Source of the DNA: Microbacterium thalassium
GTDB taxonomy: Bacteria; Actinomycetota; Actinomycetes; Actinomycetales; Microbacteriaceae
Direction of reading: 5' to 3'
Assembly (NCBI RefSeq): GCF_014208045.1
Contig: NZ_JACHML010000001.1
Span: 248,001-312,000 of the forward strand
Length of the DNA: 64,000 nucleotides
Part shown: positions 1 to 8,068 of the stretch, one piece after another
Position numbering within the stretch: the first letter of the stretch is position 1
How the letters are laid out: every line of letters begins with the position of its first letter
Position numbers and translations under genes: made by a program
The notes under the pieces: model-generated
Database searches by the model: none
Told to the model about the DNA's origin: nothing
The model's input: the letters and a program-made list of their open reading frames with translations, nothing else

Positions 1-139
1 TCGCGATCGCCGCCGTGGCGGCGACGCCGAGGACGCCCAGACCGAGCGTCGCGCGGCGGGTCAGCGTCGGGCGCAGGGTCGGTCGATCGCGCTGCGTGGG
101 GGCGCAGCCGCACGCGTCGGGGTCGGGCTCAACGCTCAC
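1..139 (-). CDS. N-terminus of a putative exported protein (partial)
   Basis: Only the first 46 codons are inside the window. The start is GTG at 139, behind a strong ribosome binding site (GGGAGGGG read on the minus strand, 143-151). The N-terminus begins VSVEPDPDACGCAPTQ and continues to TLTRRATLGLGVLG followed by an Ala-rich hydrophobic stretch. A pair of Arg residues before a hydrophobic core looks like a Tat-type or membrane-anchoring signal, preceded by an unusually long acidic, Cys-containing leader. The mature domain is beyond the left edge, so no function can be given. It probably belongs to the host chromosome, outside the mobile element. Confidence 0.6.
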   Translation of the reverse strand, partial: MSVEPDPDACGCAPTQRDRPTLRPTLTRRATLGLGVLGVAATAAIA

Positions 140-295
140 AGACCCCTCCCTTCGCGCGACAACGTCTTTCACATTAGCAACATTGGTCGCATCTGCCACG
201 GATTGAGTCGCGCGCGCTCCCGTCCCAGCGTCGGGGCGCACACCGCCTAGTGTCCGCTCTTTCCGACGCGTGCACCAGAGGGCCCCGGCCCCGAT

Positions 296-324
296 TTGGC
301 GTGGCGCCGGAAATCTCTTATGCT
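296..324 (+). promoter_or_regulatory. Promoter of the tRNA array
   Basis: A TTGGCG -35 box (296-301) and a TATGCT -10 box (319-324) are separated by 17 bases, the optimal sigma-70 spacing. The promoter lies 37 bases upstream of tRNA-Glu, and no other promoter is obvious before the three tRNAs. The stretch from 140 to 295 shows nothing else recognisable. Confidence 0.6.
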
Positions 325-360
325 TGATCGTCGGCAGGCGAGAGCCCACCGGGTTCATCC

Positions 361-433
361 GGCCCCATCGTTTAGCGGCCTAGGACGCCGCCCTTTCACG
401 GCGGTAGCACGGGTTCGAATCCCGTTGGGGTCA
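361..433 (+). tRNA. tRNA-Glu (UUC)
   Basis: The cloverleaf folds fully. The acceptor GGCCCCA pairs with TGGGGTC (one G-T pair). The anticodon stem CCGCC/GGCGG encloses the loop CTTTCAC with anticodon TTC. The T-arm contains GGTTCGAATCC. Discriminator base is A at 433 and CCA is not encoded. Confidence 0.95.
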
Positions 434-463
434 CTCACGCCGGCAACACAATTTCACAAGCAT

Positions 464-537
464 GGCCCTGTAGCGCAGTTGGTTAGCGTGCCGCCCTGTC
501 ACGGCGGAGGTCGCGGGTTCAAGTCCCGTCAGGGTCG
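464..537 (+). tRNA. tRNA-Asp (GUC)
   Basis: The acceptor GGCCCTG pairs with CAGGGTC. The anticodon loop CTGTCAC gives anticodon GTC, and the T-arm contains GGTTCAAGTCC. Discriminator base is G at 537. It is 30 bases downstream of tRNA-Glu and probably co-transcribed with it. Confidence 0.95.
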
Positions 538-548
538 CTCCGAGCGAC

Positions 549-575
549 AAGCCCTTCTCGGAGGGCTTTTCGTTT
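549..575 (+). terminator. Hairpin after tRNA-Asp
   Basis: AAGCCCT (549-555) pairs with AGGGCTT (562-568) around a six-base loop and is followed by TTCGTTT. This is a short intrinsic-terminator shape. It could end the Glu-Asp transcript or act as a processing signal before tRNA-Phe. Confidence 0.55.
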
Positions 576-602
576 AGGACGCGGCAGCTTCGGATGCCGC
601 GC

Positions 603-675
603 GGCTCTGTAGCTCAGTTGGTAGAGCGTTCGACTGAAAATCGAAAGGTCACCGGATCGATGCCGGTCGGAGCCA
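603..675 (+). tRNA. tRNA-Phe (GAA), probable integration target
   Basis: The acceptor GGCTCTG pairs with CGGAGCC (one T-G pair). The anticodon stem TTCGA/TCGAA closes the loop CTGAAAA with anticodon GAA. The T-arm reads CCGGATCGATGCCGG, with GATCGAT where GTTCGA is usual. Discriminator base is A at 675. A tyrosine recombinase gene begins 118 bases downstream and reads towards this tRNA, so its 3' end is the likely attachment site of the element to the right. Confidence 0.93.
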
Positions 676-677
676 CA
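640..677 (+). other. Putative attL core in the tRNA-Phe 3' end
   Basis: Tyrosine recombinases next to a tRNA normally cross over in the 3' half of that gene and leave a direct repeat of it at the far end of the element. The proposed core is inferred from position only. I saw no second copy of the tRNA 3' sequence inside the window, which fits an element extending beyond 64000. The exact core bounds are not determined. Confidence 0.35.
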
Positions 678-705
678 AGGGTGATCGTTACAGTCACCCC
701 AGGAA

Positions 706-743
706 CCCTCGCGTAGCTTCTACATCGCGGGGGTTTCGTTTTT
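706..743 (+). terminator. Terminator downstream of tRNA-Phe
   Basis: CCCTCGCG (706-713) pairs with CGCGGGGG (726-733; one T-G pair) around a 12-base loop, followed by TTTCGTTTTT. A weaker stem, GGGTGA/TCACCC (679-684 with 694-699), lies just before it. If the element is inserted at the tRNA, this terminator belongs to the element and restores an end to the tRNA transcript. It could also stop transcription arriving from the convergent integrase gene. Confidence 0.65.
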
Positions 744-793
744 CCTTGGAAACACTGGGATCGCGAGGATCTCGACGCCCGGCGTGCGCTCCG

Positions 794-2005
794 TTAGCGG
801 GCATCTTCCGACCCGTCCGACGAGTCATCCGCGGAGTCCTCCACACTCGCGTCAGCGGCGTCTGCCCACGATTTGCCCACGAACGAATCACGAGCAGCGC
901 GATCGAGGGCGGCTGAGACGGATGTCAGGTCCTCCGGGAAGAGGTCCGCATACACGTCGAGGGTCATCGCCGCCGACGCGTGCCCCAGCATCCGTTGGAG
1001 GAGCTTGACGTTCGCGCCGGCTGACATCGCGAGGCTGGCCGCGGTGTGGCGCAGGTCGTGCGGAGTGACCTGCGGGAAGTCTTCGTCCAGTCGCGATGAC
1101 AGTCTCTCCACGGCAGGACTGAAGACGCGGCGACGGAAGTTTCCACCGCGAAGGGGCGCTCCGGTGGGCCCGCAGAAGAGGAGACCGGTATCGCGGCCGG
1201 CTGCGACATGCTCGGCGATGCTCTCGTCGAGCAGCGACGGGTACGGCACGGTGCGCTGCTCATGCGTCTTCGGCGTTCCCCACACGAGGTTTCCCCGGAC
1301 GTCGGCGACGGCACGCCTCACTCTGACGAACCGCGCATCGAGGTCGACATCCTCCGGGCGAAGCGCGGTCGCCTCGCCCCAGCGCAGCCCCGTGTAGGCG
1401 AGGAAGCGGATGAGTGTCGCCCACTCGCCGACCTCCTCGGCGAGCAGATGCACCTGCGAGTGGTTTAGATAGTGGCGATCTGAAGCGACCACGCGCGGCA
1501 GGGCGATCTCCGCTGCCACGTTCCGCCCGAGACGTCCGTCGCGTACCGCGTAGGCGAGGACGCCGGACAGCACGAGGTAGATCTGCCGGGTAGACGACGG
1601 CGACAGCGACTTGGACAGCGTCGCGACCCAGGCCTGCACCGCGGCATGGTCGATGTCGGCCACGCGCGTACTCCCCCACTTCGGCAGCACGTGCTTGTCG
1701 AGCGAATTCCGGTATCCCGACCGGGTCGTCGCCTTGACACTGATCTTGCCGTCGTACCAGGCCTCAGCCACATCACCGAACCGTACGCGCGACCGTGCGG
1801 GATCGACCCACTCGCCGCGGAGCTTGGACGCCTCGACGGTCGCGAGGAATGCTTCCGCCTCCCGCTTCGTGCGGAATCCTCGCTTGTCGGTCTGCTTGTT
1901 GTCCGGGCGGCGGTATCGAACGCGATAGCGACGGCCAGCCTTGGACTCATACGACTCGACACTTCCCACAACTTGATTATGCAGAAGTTGTGCTGAGTTA
2001 CGCAT
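794..2005 (-). CDS. Tyrosine recombinase / site-specific integrase
   Basis: It catalyses integration and excision of the element. It has 403 residues, in the normal range for actinobacterial ICE or phage integrases. An N-terminal arm-binding region (about 15-65, RRYRVRYRRPDNKQ) is followed by a core-binding SAM-like domain (about 73-165) and the catalytic domain. The catalytic set is visible: R208 in TGLRWGE, K246 in TPKTHEQR, H316 and R319 in PHDLRHT, H342 in LGHAS, and nucleophile Y352 in DVYADL. The C-terminus is acidic and Ser/Asp-rich. The gene points towards tRNA-Phe. The start is uncertain: ATG at 2005 has no good ribosome binding site, and an 8-bp inverted repeat overlaps the first codons. 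Translation could begin at an internal GTG (about 1969). Confidence 0.93.
   Translation of the reverse strand: MRNSAQLLHNQVVGSVESYESKAGRRYRVRYRRPDNKQTDKRGFRTKREAEAFLATVEASKLRGEWVDPARSRVRFGDVAEAWYDGKISVKATTRSGYRNSLDKHVLPKWGSTRVADIDHAAVQAWVATLSKSLSPSSTRQIYLVLSGVLAYAVRDGRLGRNVAAEIALPRVVASDRHYLNHSQVHLLAEEVGEWATLIRFLAYTGLRWGEATALRPEDVDLDARFVRVRRAVADVRGNLVWGTPKTHEQRTVPYPSLLDESIAEHVAAGRDTGLLFCGPTGAPLRGGNFRRRVFSPAVERLSSRLDEDFPQVTPHDLRHTAASLAMSAGANVKLLQRMLGHASAAMTLDVYADLFPEDLTSVSAALDRAARDSFVGKSWADAADASVEDSADDSSDGSEDAR
1967..1992. promoter_or_regulatory. Inverted repeat overlapping the integrase start
   Basis: CACAACTT (1967-1974) and AAGTTGTG (1985-1992) form a perfect 8-bp inverted repeat with a 10-base centre. 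Read on the minus strand, the centre contains CATAAT, close to a -10 hexamer, a few bases before a GTG in frame with the integrase. The repeat may be an operator or arm-type recombinase site, with integrase made from a leaderless or internally started message. Confidence 0.5.
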
Positions 2006-2214
2006 GATGCGATGGACGGTGCGGCTGAACGATCGACCGCGGGAGAGTCGGACGAGGGGCGCCCGCCGACGCCGACCGCTCTCGACCGGCGCAGCCGATG
2101 AGCACCGGTAAAGATACGGTTGCGCGATCGCACATTGTCACGCCGCATGGCTCCCTCGAAGCTTGAAGTGGTTCCGCGTGCCCGCGCGGGAACAGCGAGT
2201 CACGGAGGTCGACG

Positions 2215-3663
2215 ATGGCGACGAGCACACTGCCGAATCTGATCGGGGGTGAGTTCGTCGATGCGGCACCGGATCGCCTCATCCAGGTCACCAACCCCGC
2301 CGACGGGTCACTGGTGGGGACCGTCCCCGCCCTCACGTCCGATGATCTCGGCGCCGTGTTCGACGCCGCCGATGCCGGCGCCCGCGCTTGGCGAGCCGCC
2401 GGCCCGCTCGCGCGCGGTCGCGTGCTGCTCGACGCCGCCGCCCTCATCCGCGCCGAAGCCGGCGACCTCGTCGAGCTCATCGTCGCCGAGATGGGCAAGA
2501 CCACGGCCGAGGCGACCGGCGAGGTGGGCAAGACCGCCGAGTTCTTCGAGTACTACGGGGCGCTGGGACGCCAGGCGTTCGGCGAGCTGATCCCCGACGC
2601 GCGGCCCGGCACGTTCGCGATGCAGACGCGCGAGCCGGTCGGCATCGTCGTCCTCATCACGCCCTGGAACGACCCGCTCCTCACCCCGGCGCGCAAGCTC
2701 GCGCCGGCGCTCATCTCCGGCAACGCTGTGGTCATCAAGCCGGCGACCGAGACCCCGCTCATCACGCTGCGCCTCGCCGAGATCCTCCAGCGCGCGGGCC
2801 TGCCCGCAGGCGCCCTGGGAACCGTCACGGGCCGCGGCTCCGAGATCGGCGACGCGCTCGTGGACGACCCCCGCATCGCGGCGGTCTCCTTCACCGGCTC
2901 GACCTCGGTCGGGCTCGCGCTGCAGCGGCGGCTCGCGGGACGCGGCATCCGCGTTCAGACCGAGATGGGCGGCAAGAACGCCGCCGTCGTGCTCGCCGAC
3001 GCCGACCTCGACCTCGCGGTGCCGATCCTCATGGCCGGCAGCTTCGGCCAGAGCGGTCAGCGCTGCACCGCGACCAGCCGCCTCATCGTCGAGCGACAGA
3101 TCGCCGACGAGGTGCGTGTCCGCCTCACCGACGCGATCTCGAGGCTGCGCGTCGGTGCAGGCGGGGCCGACGGCACCGATATGGGTCCGGTCGTCAGCCG
3201 CGGCGCTCAGGCCGACATCCGTGCTCGCGTTGAGGCCGGGCTCGCCGAGGGTGCCGAGGTGATCGGGCGCGCCGACGTCCCGGCCGACATGCTCGAGAGC
3301 GGATGCTTCGTCGAGCCGATCTTCGTCACCGTCGACCGCGACAACAGCCTGTGGCGCGAAGAGGTCTTCGGCCCGGTGCTGAGCATGATCGTGGTCGACT
3401 CGCTCGACGAGGCGATCACGGCGGTCAACGACTCGGCGTACGGCCTGTCCAGCGCCGTGTTCACGCGCAGCCTCGAGGCGGCATTCCGCTTCGTCGAGGC
3501 CGTCGACACCGGGCAGGTGTCGGTGAATCAGCCCACGAGCGGGTGGGATATCCACCAGGCCTTCGGCGGGTTCAAGGAGTCGGGTTCGCCGTTCAAAGAG
3601 CAGGGCCAGGAAGCGCTGCGGTTCTACACGCGCGTGAAGACCGCCGCGGTGCGGACCCACTGA
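2215..3663 (+). CDS. NAD(P)+-dependent aldehyde dehydrogenase
   Basis: It oxidises an aldehyde to the carboxylic acid in the cytoplasm. The protein has 482 residues, full length for the ALDH superfamily. Visible elements are the cofactor-site PWN (ITPWNDPLL), FTGSTSVG near the nucleotide, catalytic Glu in QTEMGGKN, catalytic Cys in GQRCTATSR and the late EEVFGPV motif. GGAGG stands seven bases before the ATG. It is first in a four-gene operon and its stop overlaps the next start (TGATG). The neighbour, an L-2-hydroxyglutarate oxidase-like enzyme, makes a semialdehyde of a C4/C5 dicarboxylate (succinate or 2-oxoglutarate semialdehyde) a reasonable but unproven substrate. Confidence 0.9.
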   Translation: MATSTLPNLIGGEFVDAAPDRLIQVTNPADGSLVGTVPALTSDDLGAVFDAADAGARAWRAAGPLARGRVLLDAAALIRAEAGDLVELIVAEMGKTTAEATGEVGKTAEFFEYYGALGRQAFGELIPDARPGTFAMQTREPVGIVVLITPWNDPLLTPARKLAPALISGNAVVIKPATETPLITLRLAEILQRAGLPAGALGTVTGRGSEIGDALVDDPRIAAVSFTGSTSVGLALQRRLAGRGIRVQTEMGGKNAAVVLADADLDLAVPILMAGSFGQSGQRCTATSRLIVERQIADEVRVRLTDAISRLRVGAGGADGTDMGPVVSRGAQADIRARVEAGLAEGAEVIGRADVPADMLESGCFVEPIFVTVDRDNSLWREEVFGPVLSMIVVDSLDEAITAVNDSAYGLSSAVFTRSLEAAFRFVEAVDTGQVSVNQPTSGWDIHQAFGGFKESGSPFKEQGQEALRFYTRVKTAAVRTH

Positions 3664-4865
3664 TGGCGGGCACCACCGGGATCATCGGCGGCGGCATCGT
3701 CGGCATCGCGCTCGCCCGCGCGCTCACGCAGCGCGGCGACCAGGTGACGGTGCTCGAGAAGGAGGCCCGCCTCGCTCAGCACCAGACCGGCCACAATTCC
3801 GGCGTCGTCCACGCCGGGCTCTACTACAAGCCCGGCTCGCTCAAGGCGACACTGTGCGCGGCCGGCCGGGTGTCGATCCGCGAGTTCTGCGAAGAGAAGG
3901 GCCTGCCCTACCGCGAGGTCGGCAAGCTCGTCGTGGCCGTCGACGAGACCGAGCTTTCCGCGCTCGCCGAGATCGAGCGACGCTCGATCGAGAACGGGGT
4001 GCCCGACCTGGATCGCATCGACGACGTCGCGCGGCTGCGCGAGATCGAGCCGCACGTCGCCGGCGTCGCCGCGGTCCACTCCCCCCGCACGGCGGTCGTG
4101 GACTACGCCACGATCACCGAGGCGATGGCGCAGGACGTCCGCGCTGCGGGCGGCGCGATCCGCCTCGGGCACGAGGTCACCGGCATCCGTCACGAGAACG
4201 GCCGCGTGCGCGTCACGACGCCGGTGTCCGAGGACGTGTTCGAGCGTGTGATCGTGTGCGCAGGGTTGCAGTCCGACGTCGTCGCCCGGTTCGTCGGGGC
4301 CGACCCGTCACCGAAGATCCTGCCGTTCCGCGGCGAGTACTGGGAGCTCAAGTCCTCGCGCACAGACCTCGTCAGCGGCATGATCTACCCGGTGCCGGAC
4401 CCGCGGTTCCCGTTCCTCGGCGTGCACTTCACGCGCGGCGTGTACGACAACGTGCACGTGGGACCCAACGCCGTGCCGGCCTTGCGCCGCGAGGGCTACA
4501 GCTGGCTGCAGTGGTCGGTGAAGGACACGTGGGAGTCGCTGCGGTGGCCCGGGGCGTGGCCGCTCGCGAAGCAGCACTGGCGCATGGGCGTCGACGAGAT
4601 CTCGGGATCGCTCATCAAGCCGCTGTACTTCCAGAAGGCGCGACGCTTCGTCCCCGAGCTGACCATGACCGACCTCGAGCACAAGAGCGGTGCGGGTGTG
4701 CGTGCCCAGGCCTGGGGACGAGCTGGCGAGCTGCTCGACGACTTCGCCGTCGACCAGGTCGGCCCCGTCACCGTGCTGCGCAACGCCCCTTCACCCGCGG
4801 CGACGAGTTCCATCGCCATCGCCGAATACGTCATCGAGCACTACCTGGCCCGCACCTCTGTCTGA
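3663..4865 (+). CDS. lhgO: L-2-hydroxyglutarate oxidase-like FAD enzyme
   Basis: An FAD-dependent oxidoreductase of the DAO fold, 400 residues. The Rossmann motif GIIGGGIVGIALARAL starts at residue 6. The segment HQTGHNSGVVHAGLYY matches the LhgO/L2HGDH group, where it lies near the flavin. LhgO oxidises L-2-hydroxyglutarate to 2-oxoglutarate and passes electrons to the quinone pool. It is the second gene of the operon, with a one-base overlap with the aldehyde dehydrogenase before it. Family assignment is firm. The exact 2-hydroxy acid is not certain, because the flanking catabolic genes may have adapted the enzyme to another substrate. Confidence 0.85.
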   Translation: MAGTTGIIGGGIVGIALARALTQRGDQVTVLEKEARLAQHQTGHNSGVVHAGLYYKPGSLKATLCAAGRVSIREFCEEKGLPYREVGKLVVAVDETELSALAEIERRSIENGVPDLDRIDDVARLREIEPHVAGVAAVHSPRTAVVDYATITEAMAQDVRAAGGAIRLGHEVTGIRHENGRVRVTTPVSEDVFERVIVCAGLQSDVVARFVGADPSPKILPFRGEYWELKSSRTDLVSGMIYPVPDPRFPFLGVHFTRGVYDNVHVGPNAVPALRREGYSWLQWSVKDTWESLRWPGAWPLAKQHWRMGVDEISGSLIKPLYFQKARRFVPELTMTDLEHKSGAGVRAQAWGRAGELLDDFAVDQVGPVTVLRNAPSPAATSSIAIAEYVIEHYLARTSV

Positions 4866-4883
4866 GCGGGTGAGAATCCCCCT

Positions 4884-5330
4884 ATGAAGATCGTCGCACT
4901 GTACGGCACCGAGTCCGGTCACGCCGAGGAGGTCGCTTTCGCCCTTCGCAAAAGCCTGACCGGTCACGAGGTCGAGGCCGTGAACATGGCGGATGCCGCC
5001 ACCGACGTGTTCGAGCCGGGACCGCTCTTCCTCATCGCGTGTGCCACGCACGGCGGAGGCGAGCTGCCCGGCTTCGCGCAGTTCCTTCACGACGACCTGA
5101 TCGACCTGCATCCGAACCTCTCCGGGGTCCGGTACGCGATGTTCGGGCTCGGCGACACGTCCTACGGAGAGAAGTACAACCGGGGATCCAAGCAGTTCGA
5201 CGAGCTCCTCACCGGCCTCGGCGCTGAGCGCGTCGGGCCGTTCGGTGAGCACGACGAGCTGTCACGGCAGGACCCCGGCAAGCTCGGCGTCACGTGGGCC
5301 CGCGAAGTGCTCGCGGCGATCGGCGCGTGA
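4884..5330 (+). CDS. Flavodoxin / MioC-like FMN protein
   Basis: A 148-residue single flavodoxin domain. The phosphate-binding loop YGTESGHAEE is at 8-17, followed by the 50s-type loop CATHGGGELPGF and the 90s-type loop FGLGDTSYGEKYN. The last pattern is typical of the flavodoxin-like domain of sulfite-reductase alpha and MioC proteins. It is a likely one-electron carrier for an oxidoreductase of this operon or of the P450 elsewhere in the element. It lies 18 bases after the LhgO-like gene, and its stop overlaps the next GTG start. Confidence 0.85.
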   Translation: MKIVALYGTESGHAEEVAFALRKSLTGHEVEAVNMADAATDVFEPGPLFLIACATHGGGELPGFAQFLHDDLIDLHPNLSGVRYAMFGLGDTSYGEKYNRGSKQFDELLTGLGAERVGPFGEHDELSRQDPGKLGVTWAREVLAAIGA

Positions 5331-6622
5331 GGACGGGGGGCACCACCACGTCCGGGGAGGCGCTGGATCCGGGCACGCGGCGCATGCTGCTGCGGTTCGC
5401 CCCGATGATCTACGGCCCGACGCTGCTGTTCGGGCTCGGCGAGGGCGCGCTGCTGCCGCTGCTGCCCGTCATCGCCTCATCGCTCGGCGCCGATGTCGCC
5501 CAGGCGGCCCTGATCGCCTCGATCATCGTCATCGCCCGGCTGATCGGCAATATCCCGGCAGGCTGGCTCGTGGCCCGCATCGGCGAGCGCCGGTCGATGG
5601 CGATCGCCGGCGCGCTGGCGCTGTTCGGCGGCATCGGCGTGCTGCTCTCGCCAACCGTCGCGCTGCTGGGCGTCTCGGTATTCGGCATCGGCCTGTGCGC
5701 CTCGGCGTTCGGGCTCGCGCGGCACGCGTTCATGACCACGCGCGTGCCGCTTCGGTACCGCGCCCGGGCATTGTCGGTGCTCGGCGGCTCATTCCGGCTC
5801 GGGATGTTCGCGGGTCCGTTCGCCGCCGCCGCGCTCGTCGCTGCCGCCGGCACCGAGACCTCGGCCGTCTGGTTCTTCATCGCCTCGCTCGTCGCGCTCG
5901 TGATCCTGGTGCTCGTCGGCCGCGATCCCGAAGATGAGCTGCGCGCCGAGGGGTCACTCCCCGGGTCCGGCTCGACGCCCGCGCGCGCAGCCGGGTCCGG
6001 CACGACGCACCGCGCAGCGCCCGACGGCGTGTTCCGCACCATGTGGGCGCACCGCGGCGTGCTGTTCAGGCTGGGCACGTCCACAGCGGCGCTCTCGGGA
6101 CTCCGGCAGGCGCGCGTCTACCTCCTCCCGATCTGGGGGGTCTCGCTGGGGCTGAACGCCGAGACGATCGCGCTGGTGGTGGGAATCACCGGCGCCCTGG
6201 AGTTCGCCCTGTTCTACTCCAGCGGCCAGATCATGGACCGCTGGGGACGGCTGTGGGCGTCGATGCCGTCGATGATCCTCATGGGCGGCGCGTTCCTCGG
6301 CCTGGCATTCACGCACGACCTGTCGAACGCCATGTCCTGGTTCATCGCGGCCGCAATCGTCGTCGGCGTCGGGAACGGCCTCTCGAGCGGCATCCTGATG
6401 ACGCTCGGCGCCGACGTCGCCCCGCCGGGCAACCCGGCGCCGTTCCTGGGGTCATGGCGCACGCTGACGGATGCTGGAGCGGCCGCGGCACCGCTGCTCA
6501 TCGCCGGGGTGACGGCGGCGGTGTCTCTTCCGGTCGCGACCGCCGTGATCGGCGTCGCGGGACTGGCGGGCGCGGTCGGCTTCGCGGTGTTCGTCCCCCG
6601 CTACGTGCCGCACCACCGGTGA
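5327..6622 (+). CDS. MFS transporter
   Basis: A major facilitator of 431 residues with about twelve hydrophobic segments in two halves, split by a Gly/Ser/Ala-rich cytoplasmic loop near residue 205-235. The loop-2/3 motif appears as GWLVARIGERRSM (D replaced by I-G context). The GTG at 5327 was chosen as start because it overlaps the previous stop (GTGA), the usual coupling in this operon. The substrate is unknown. By position it should move the compound handled by the preceding dehydrogenase and oxidase, in either direction. Confidence 0.83.
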   Translation: MRTGGTTTSGEALDPGTRRMLLRFAPMIYGPTLLFGLGEGALLPLLPVIASSLGADVAQAALIASIIVIARLIGNIPAGWLVARIGERRSMAIAGALALFGGIGVLLSPTVALLGVSVFGIGLCASAFGLARHAFMTTRVPLRYRARALSVLGGSFRLGMFAGPFAAAALVAAAGTETSAVWFFIASLVALVILVLVGRDPEDELRAEGSLPGSGSTPARAAGSGTTHRAAPDGVFRTMWAHRGVLFRLGTSTAALSGLRQARVYLLPIWGVSLGLNAETIALVVGITGALEFALFYSSGQIMDRWGRLWASMPSMILMGGAFLGLAFTHDLSNAMSWFIAAAIVVGVGNGLSSGILMTLGADVAPPGNPAPFLGSWRTLTDAGAAAAPLLIAGVTAAVSLPVATAVIGVAGLAGAVGFAVFVPRYVPHHR

Positions 6623-6642
6623 GCGCCGTAGGGATGCAGCAA

Positions 6643-6709
6643 TGCACGAGAGCCGCCTGCCTTGCGGCCGACAGCGGCCGCATCCGCTCGATTCTCCTGC
6701 GTTCGTGCA
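6643..6709. terminator. Bidirectional hairpin between convergent operons
   Basis: A nested structure: outer arms TGCACGA (6643-6649) and TCGTGCA (6703-6709) enclose the perfect stem GCGGCCG/CGGCCGC (6664-6670 with 6675-6681). It fills the gap between the + MFS gene and the - operon that ends at 6715, so it probably terminates both. Confidence 0.5.
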
Positions 6710-6714
6710 GGCGA

Positions 6715-7002
6715 TTACAGCGCCTCGGCCACCGTGACCTCGGTCGGCGCCGCCATCAGACCTTTCACGCCGTCGCGCAGCACCTGCACGGCGGCGCCGG
6801 TGTTGTGGGCGGCGAGCGCCTCGCGGGAAGACCACCGCTCGACGATGACGAACGTGCCATCGTCGGCGCGGTGCGGCTCGTACTGCTCGCAGCCGTCCTC
6901 GGCCAGGATGCCGGGCACGGCCGCCCGCACGGCCGCGGCCGCCTGCTCCGCCGACGCGGGGTCGGGGTGCAGGCGGGCGACGACGGTGACGGGGCCGCTC
7001 AT
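6715..7002 (-). CDS. Antibiotic biosynthesis monooxygenase (ABM) domain protein
   Basis: A 95-residue ferredoxin-like fold protein of the ABM/YgiN type. Typical features are VTVVARLHPDP at the start, EDGCEQYEPHR in the middle and FVIVERWSSREALAAHN near residue 55. Relatives act as cofactor-independent quinol oxygenases, or as small dimeric proteins of uncertain role. The start overlaps the stop of the preceding MetE-like gene (ATGA). It is the last gene of the nine-gene extradiol operon, where it could oxidise a dihydroxylated intermediate. That role is inference only. Confidence 0.82.
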   Translation of the reverse strand: MSGPVTVVARLHPDPASAEQAAAAVRAAVPGILAEDGCEQYEPHRADDGTFVIVERWSSREALAAHNTGAAVQVLRDGVKGLMAAPTEVTVAEAL

Positions 7003-8054
7003 GCCTCGTTGCCCCAGATCATGGTGGCGAAGGTCTCGACGTGCTCGAGCTTCTTGCGCTGCTCCTCGGCCGTCAGAGCGGCGGGGATGTAGTGCGCCTG
7101 CTGGAACCCCTTCTGCGGGAGGAGCGCGATGCGGTCGTAGTCGTGCACCTCGACGACGTCCTCGATGCGCTTGACGACGGTGTCGATGTCCTCGAGCTCG
7201 GCGACGGTCGCGTCCACGATGCCGATGCCGACCTGCTTGTCGTCGGGCACGTGCCGCGGCAGATCCTGCGCGACGGCGGCCTCGTTGTGGAACGGCACGA
7301 TGAACTTGTCGTAGTCGGTGGCGAACAGCACGGCCACACGGTCGTAGTCGACCGCCCCGTCGAGGTCGTCGCCCCAGCCGACGGTGAGACCCACCTTCTG
7401 CGACTCCTCCTTCTGGAGTCCCGCGACCACGGCGTTGTCGATTTGAACCGCCTCGTCGAAGGTGAGGAGCTCGCCGCCGCGGCCCACGAGGTGCGCCGAG
7501 TAGTCGGGGTTGTCGAGCTGGATGAACTGCACGCCGATCTCGAGCAGGTGCTCGATCTCGTCGCGGAGCAGTTCGGCGATCGCGTCGCCCAGCGCCGCCG
7601 CGCCGGGGTAGGCGCGCACGGTCTTGAGCTCGTCGTAGCACTGCGCCGCGAGGTGCGCGGCCGAGGGCAGCTTGACCTTCACCGGCAGCTGCGTCTGCTC
7701 CAGCAGGAAGGCGGCGTCGTCCGAGGCGATCGGCTTCTTCAGCTTCAGCGGCGCATCGACGATCCACGTCCCGAAGCCGCCCGGTCCCATGCGCTCGGGG
7801 TCGCGCGTGAAGCCGGCCACCGAGTGCAGGACGGGGCTGCGATAGTCGCCGTAGCGGAAGCCGCCGTCGGTCAAGCACGACAGCGTCAGGTGACGCTGGG
7901 CCTTGATCCAGTCGATGATCGCCGCGTCCTCGATCTCGCGCAGCTCGTCCGCGGTGATCTCGCCGGCACGCAACTCCTTGCGTGCGCGTTGGATGTCGGA
8001 CGGGCGGACGTTGTCGCCGTGGTTGTCGATCCGGTATGCGAAGTAGTTGGCCAT
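6999..8054 (-). CDS. MetE-fold protein lacking the usual zinc ligands
   Basis: A 351-residue protein resembling the C-terminal barrel of cobalamin-independent methionine synthase (type II family). The same fold includes zinc-dependent epoxyalkane:coenzyme M transferase. Family hallmarks include LTDGGFRYGDY (61-71), PVKVKLPSAAHL (124-135), QFIQLDNPDY (177-185) and LLPQKGF (311-317). In zinc-dependent relatives the last motif has Cys (PDCG) and an HxC pair lies before it. Here the Cys is Lys315, no HxC pair exists, and the only cysteines (60 and 139) are elsewhere. QIDEP is also changed to QLDNP. Thiol methyl transfer is therefore doubtful. The start at 8054 has AGAGGAC upstream. It lies between the GlcG-like and ABM genes. 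Confidence 0.75.
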   Translation of the reverse strand: MANYFAYRIDNHGDNVRPSDIQRARKELRAGEITADELREIEDAAIIDWIKAQRHLTLSCLTDGGFRYGDYRSPVLHSVAGFTRDPERMGPGGFGTWIVDAPLKLKKPIASDDAAFLLEQTQLPVKVKLPSAAHLAAQCYDELKTVRAYPGAAALGDAIAELLRDEIEHLLEIGVQFIQLDNPDYSAHLVGRGGELLTFDEAVQIDNAVVAGLQKEESQKVGLTVGWGDDLDGAVDYDRVAVLFATDYDKFIVPFHNEAAVAQDLPRHVPDDKQVGIGIVDATVAELEDIDTVVKRIEDVVEVHDYDRIALLPQKGFQQAHYIPAALTAEEQRKKLEHVETFATMIWGNEA

Positions 8055-8068
8055 CGTCGGCCGTCCTC

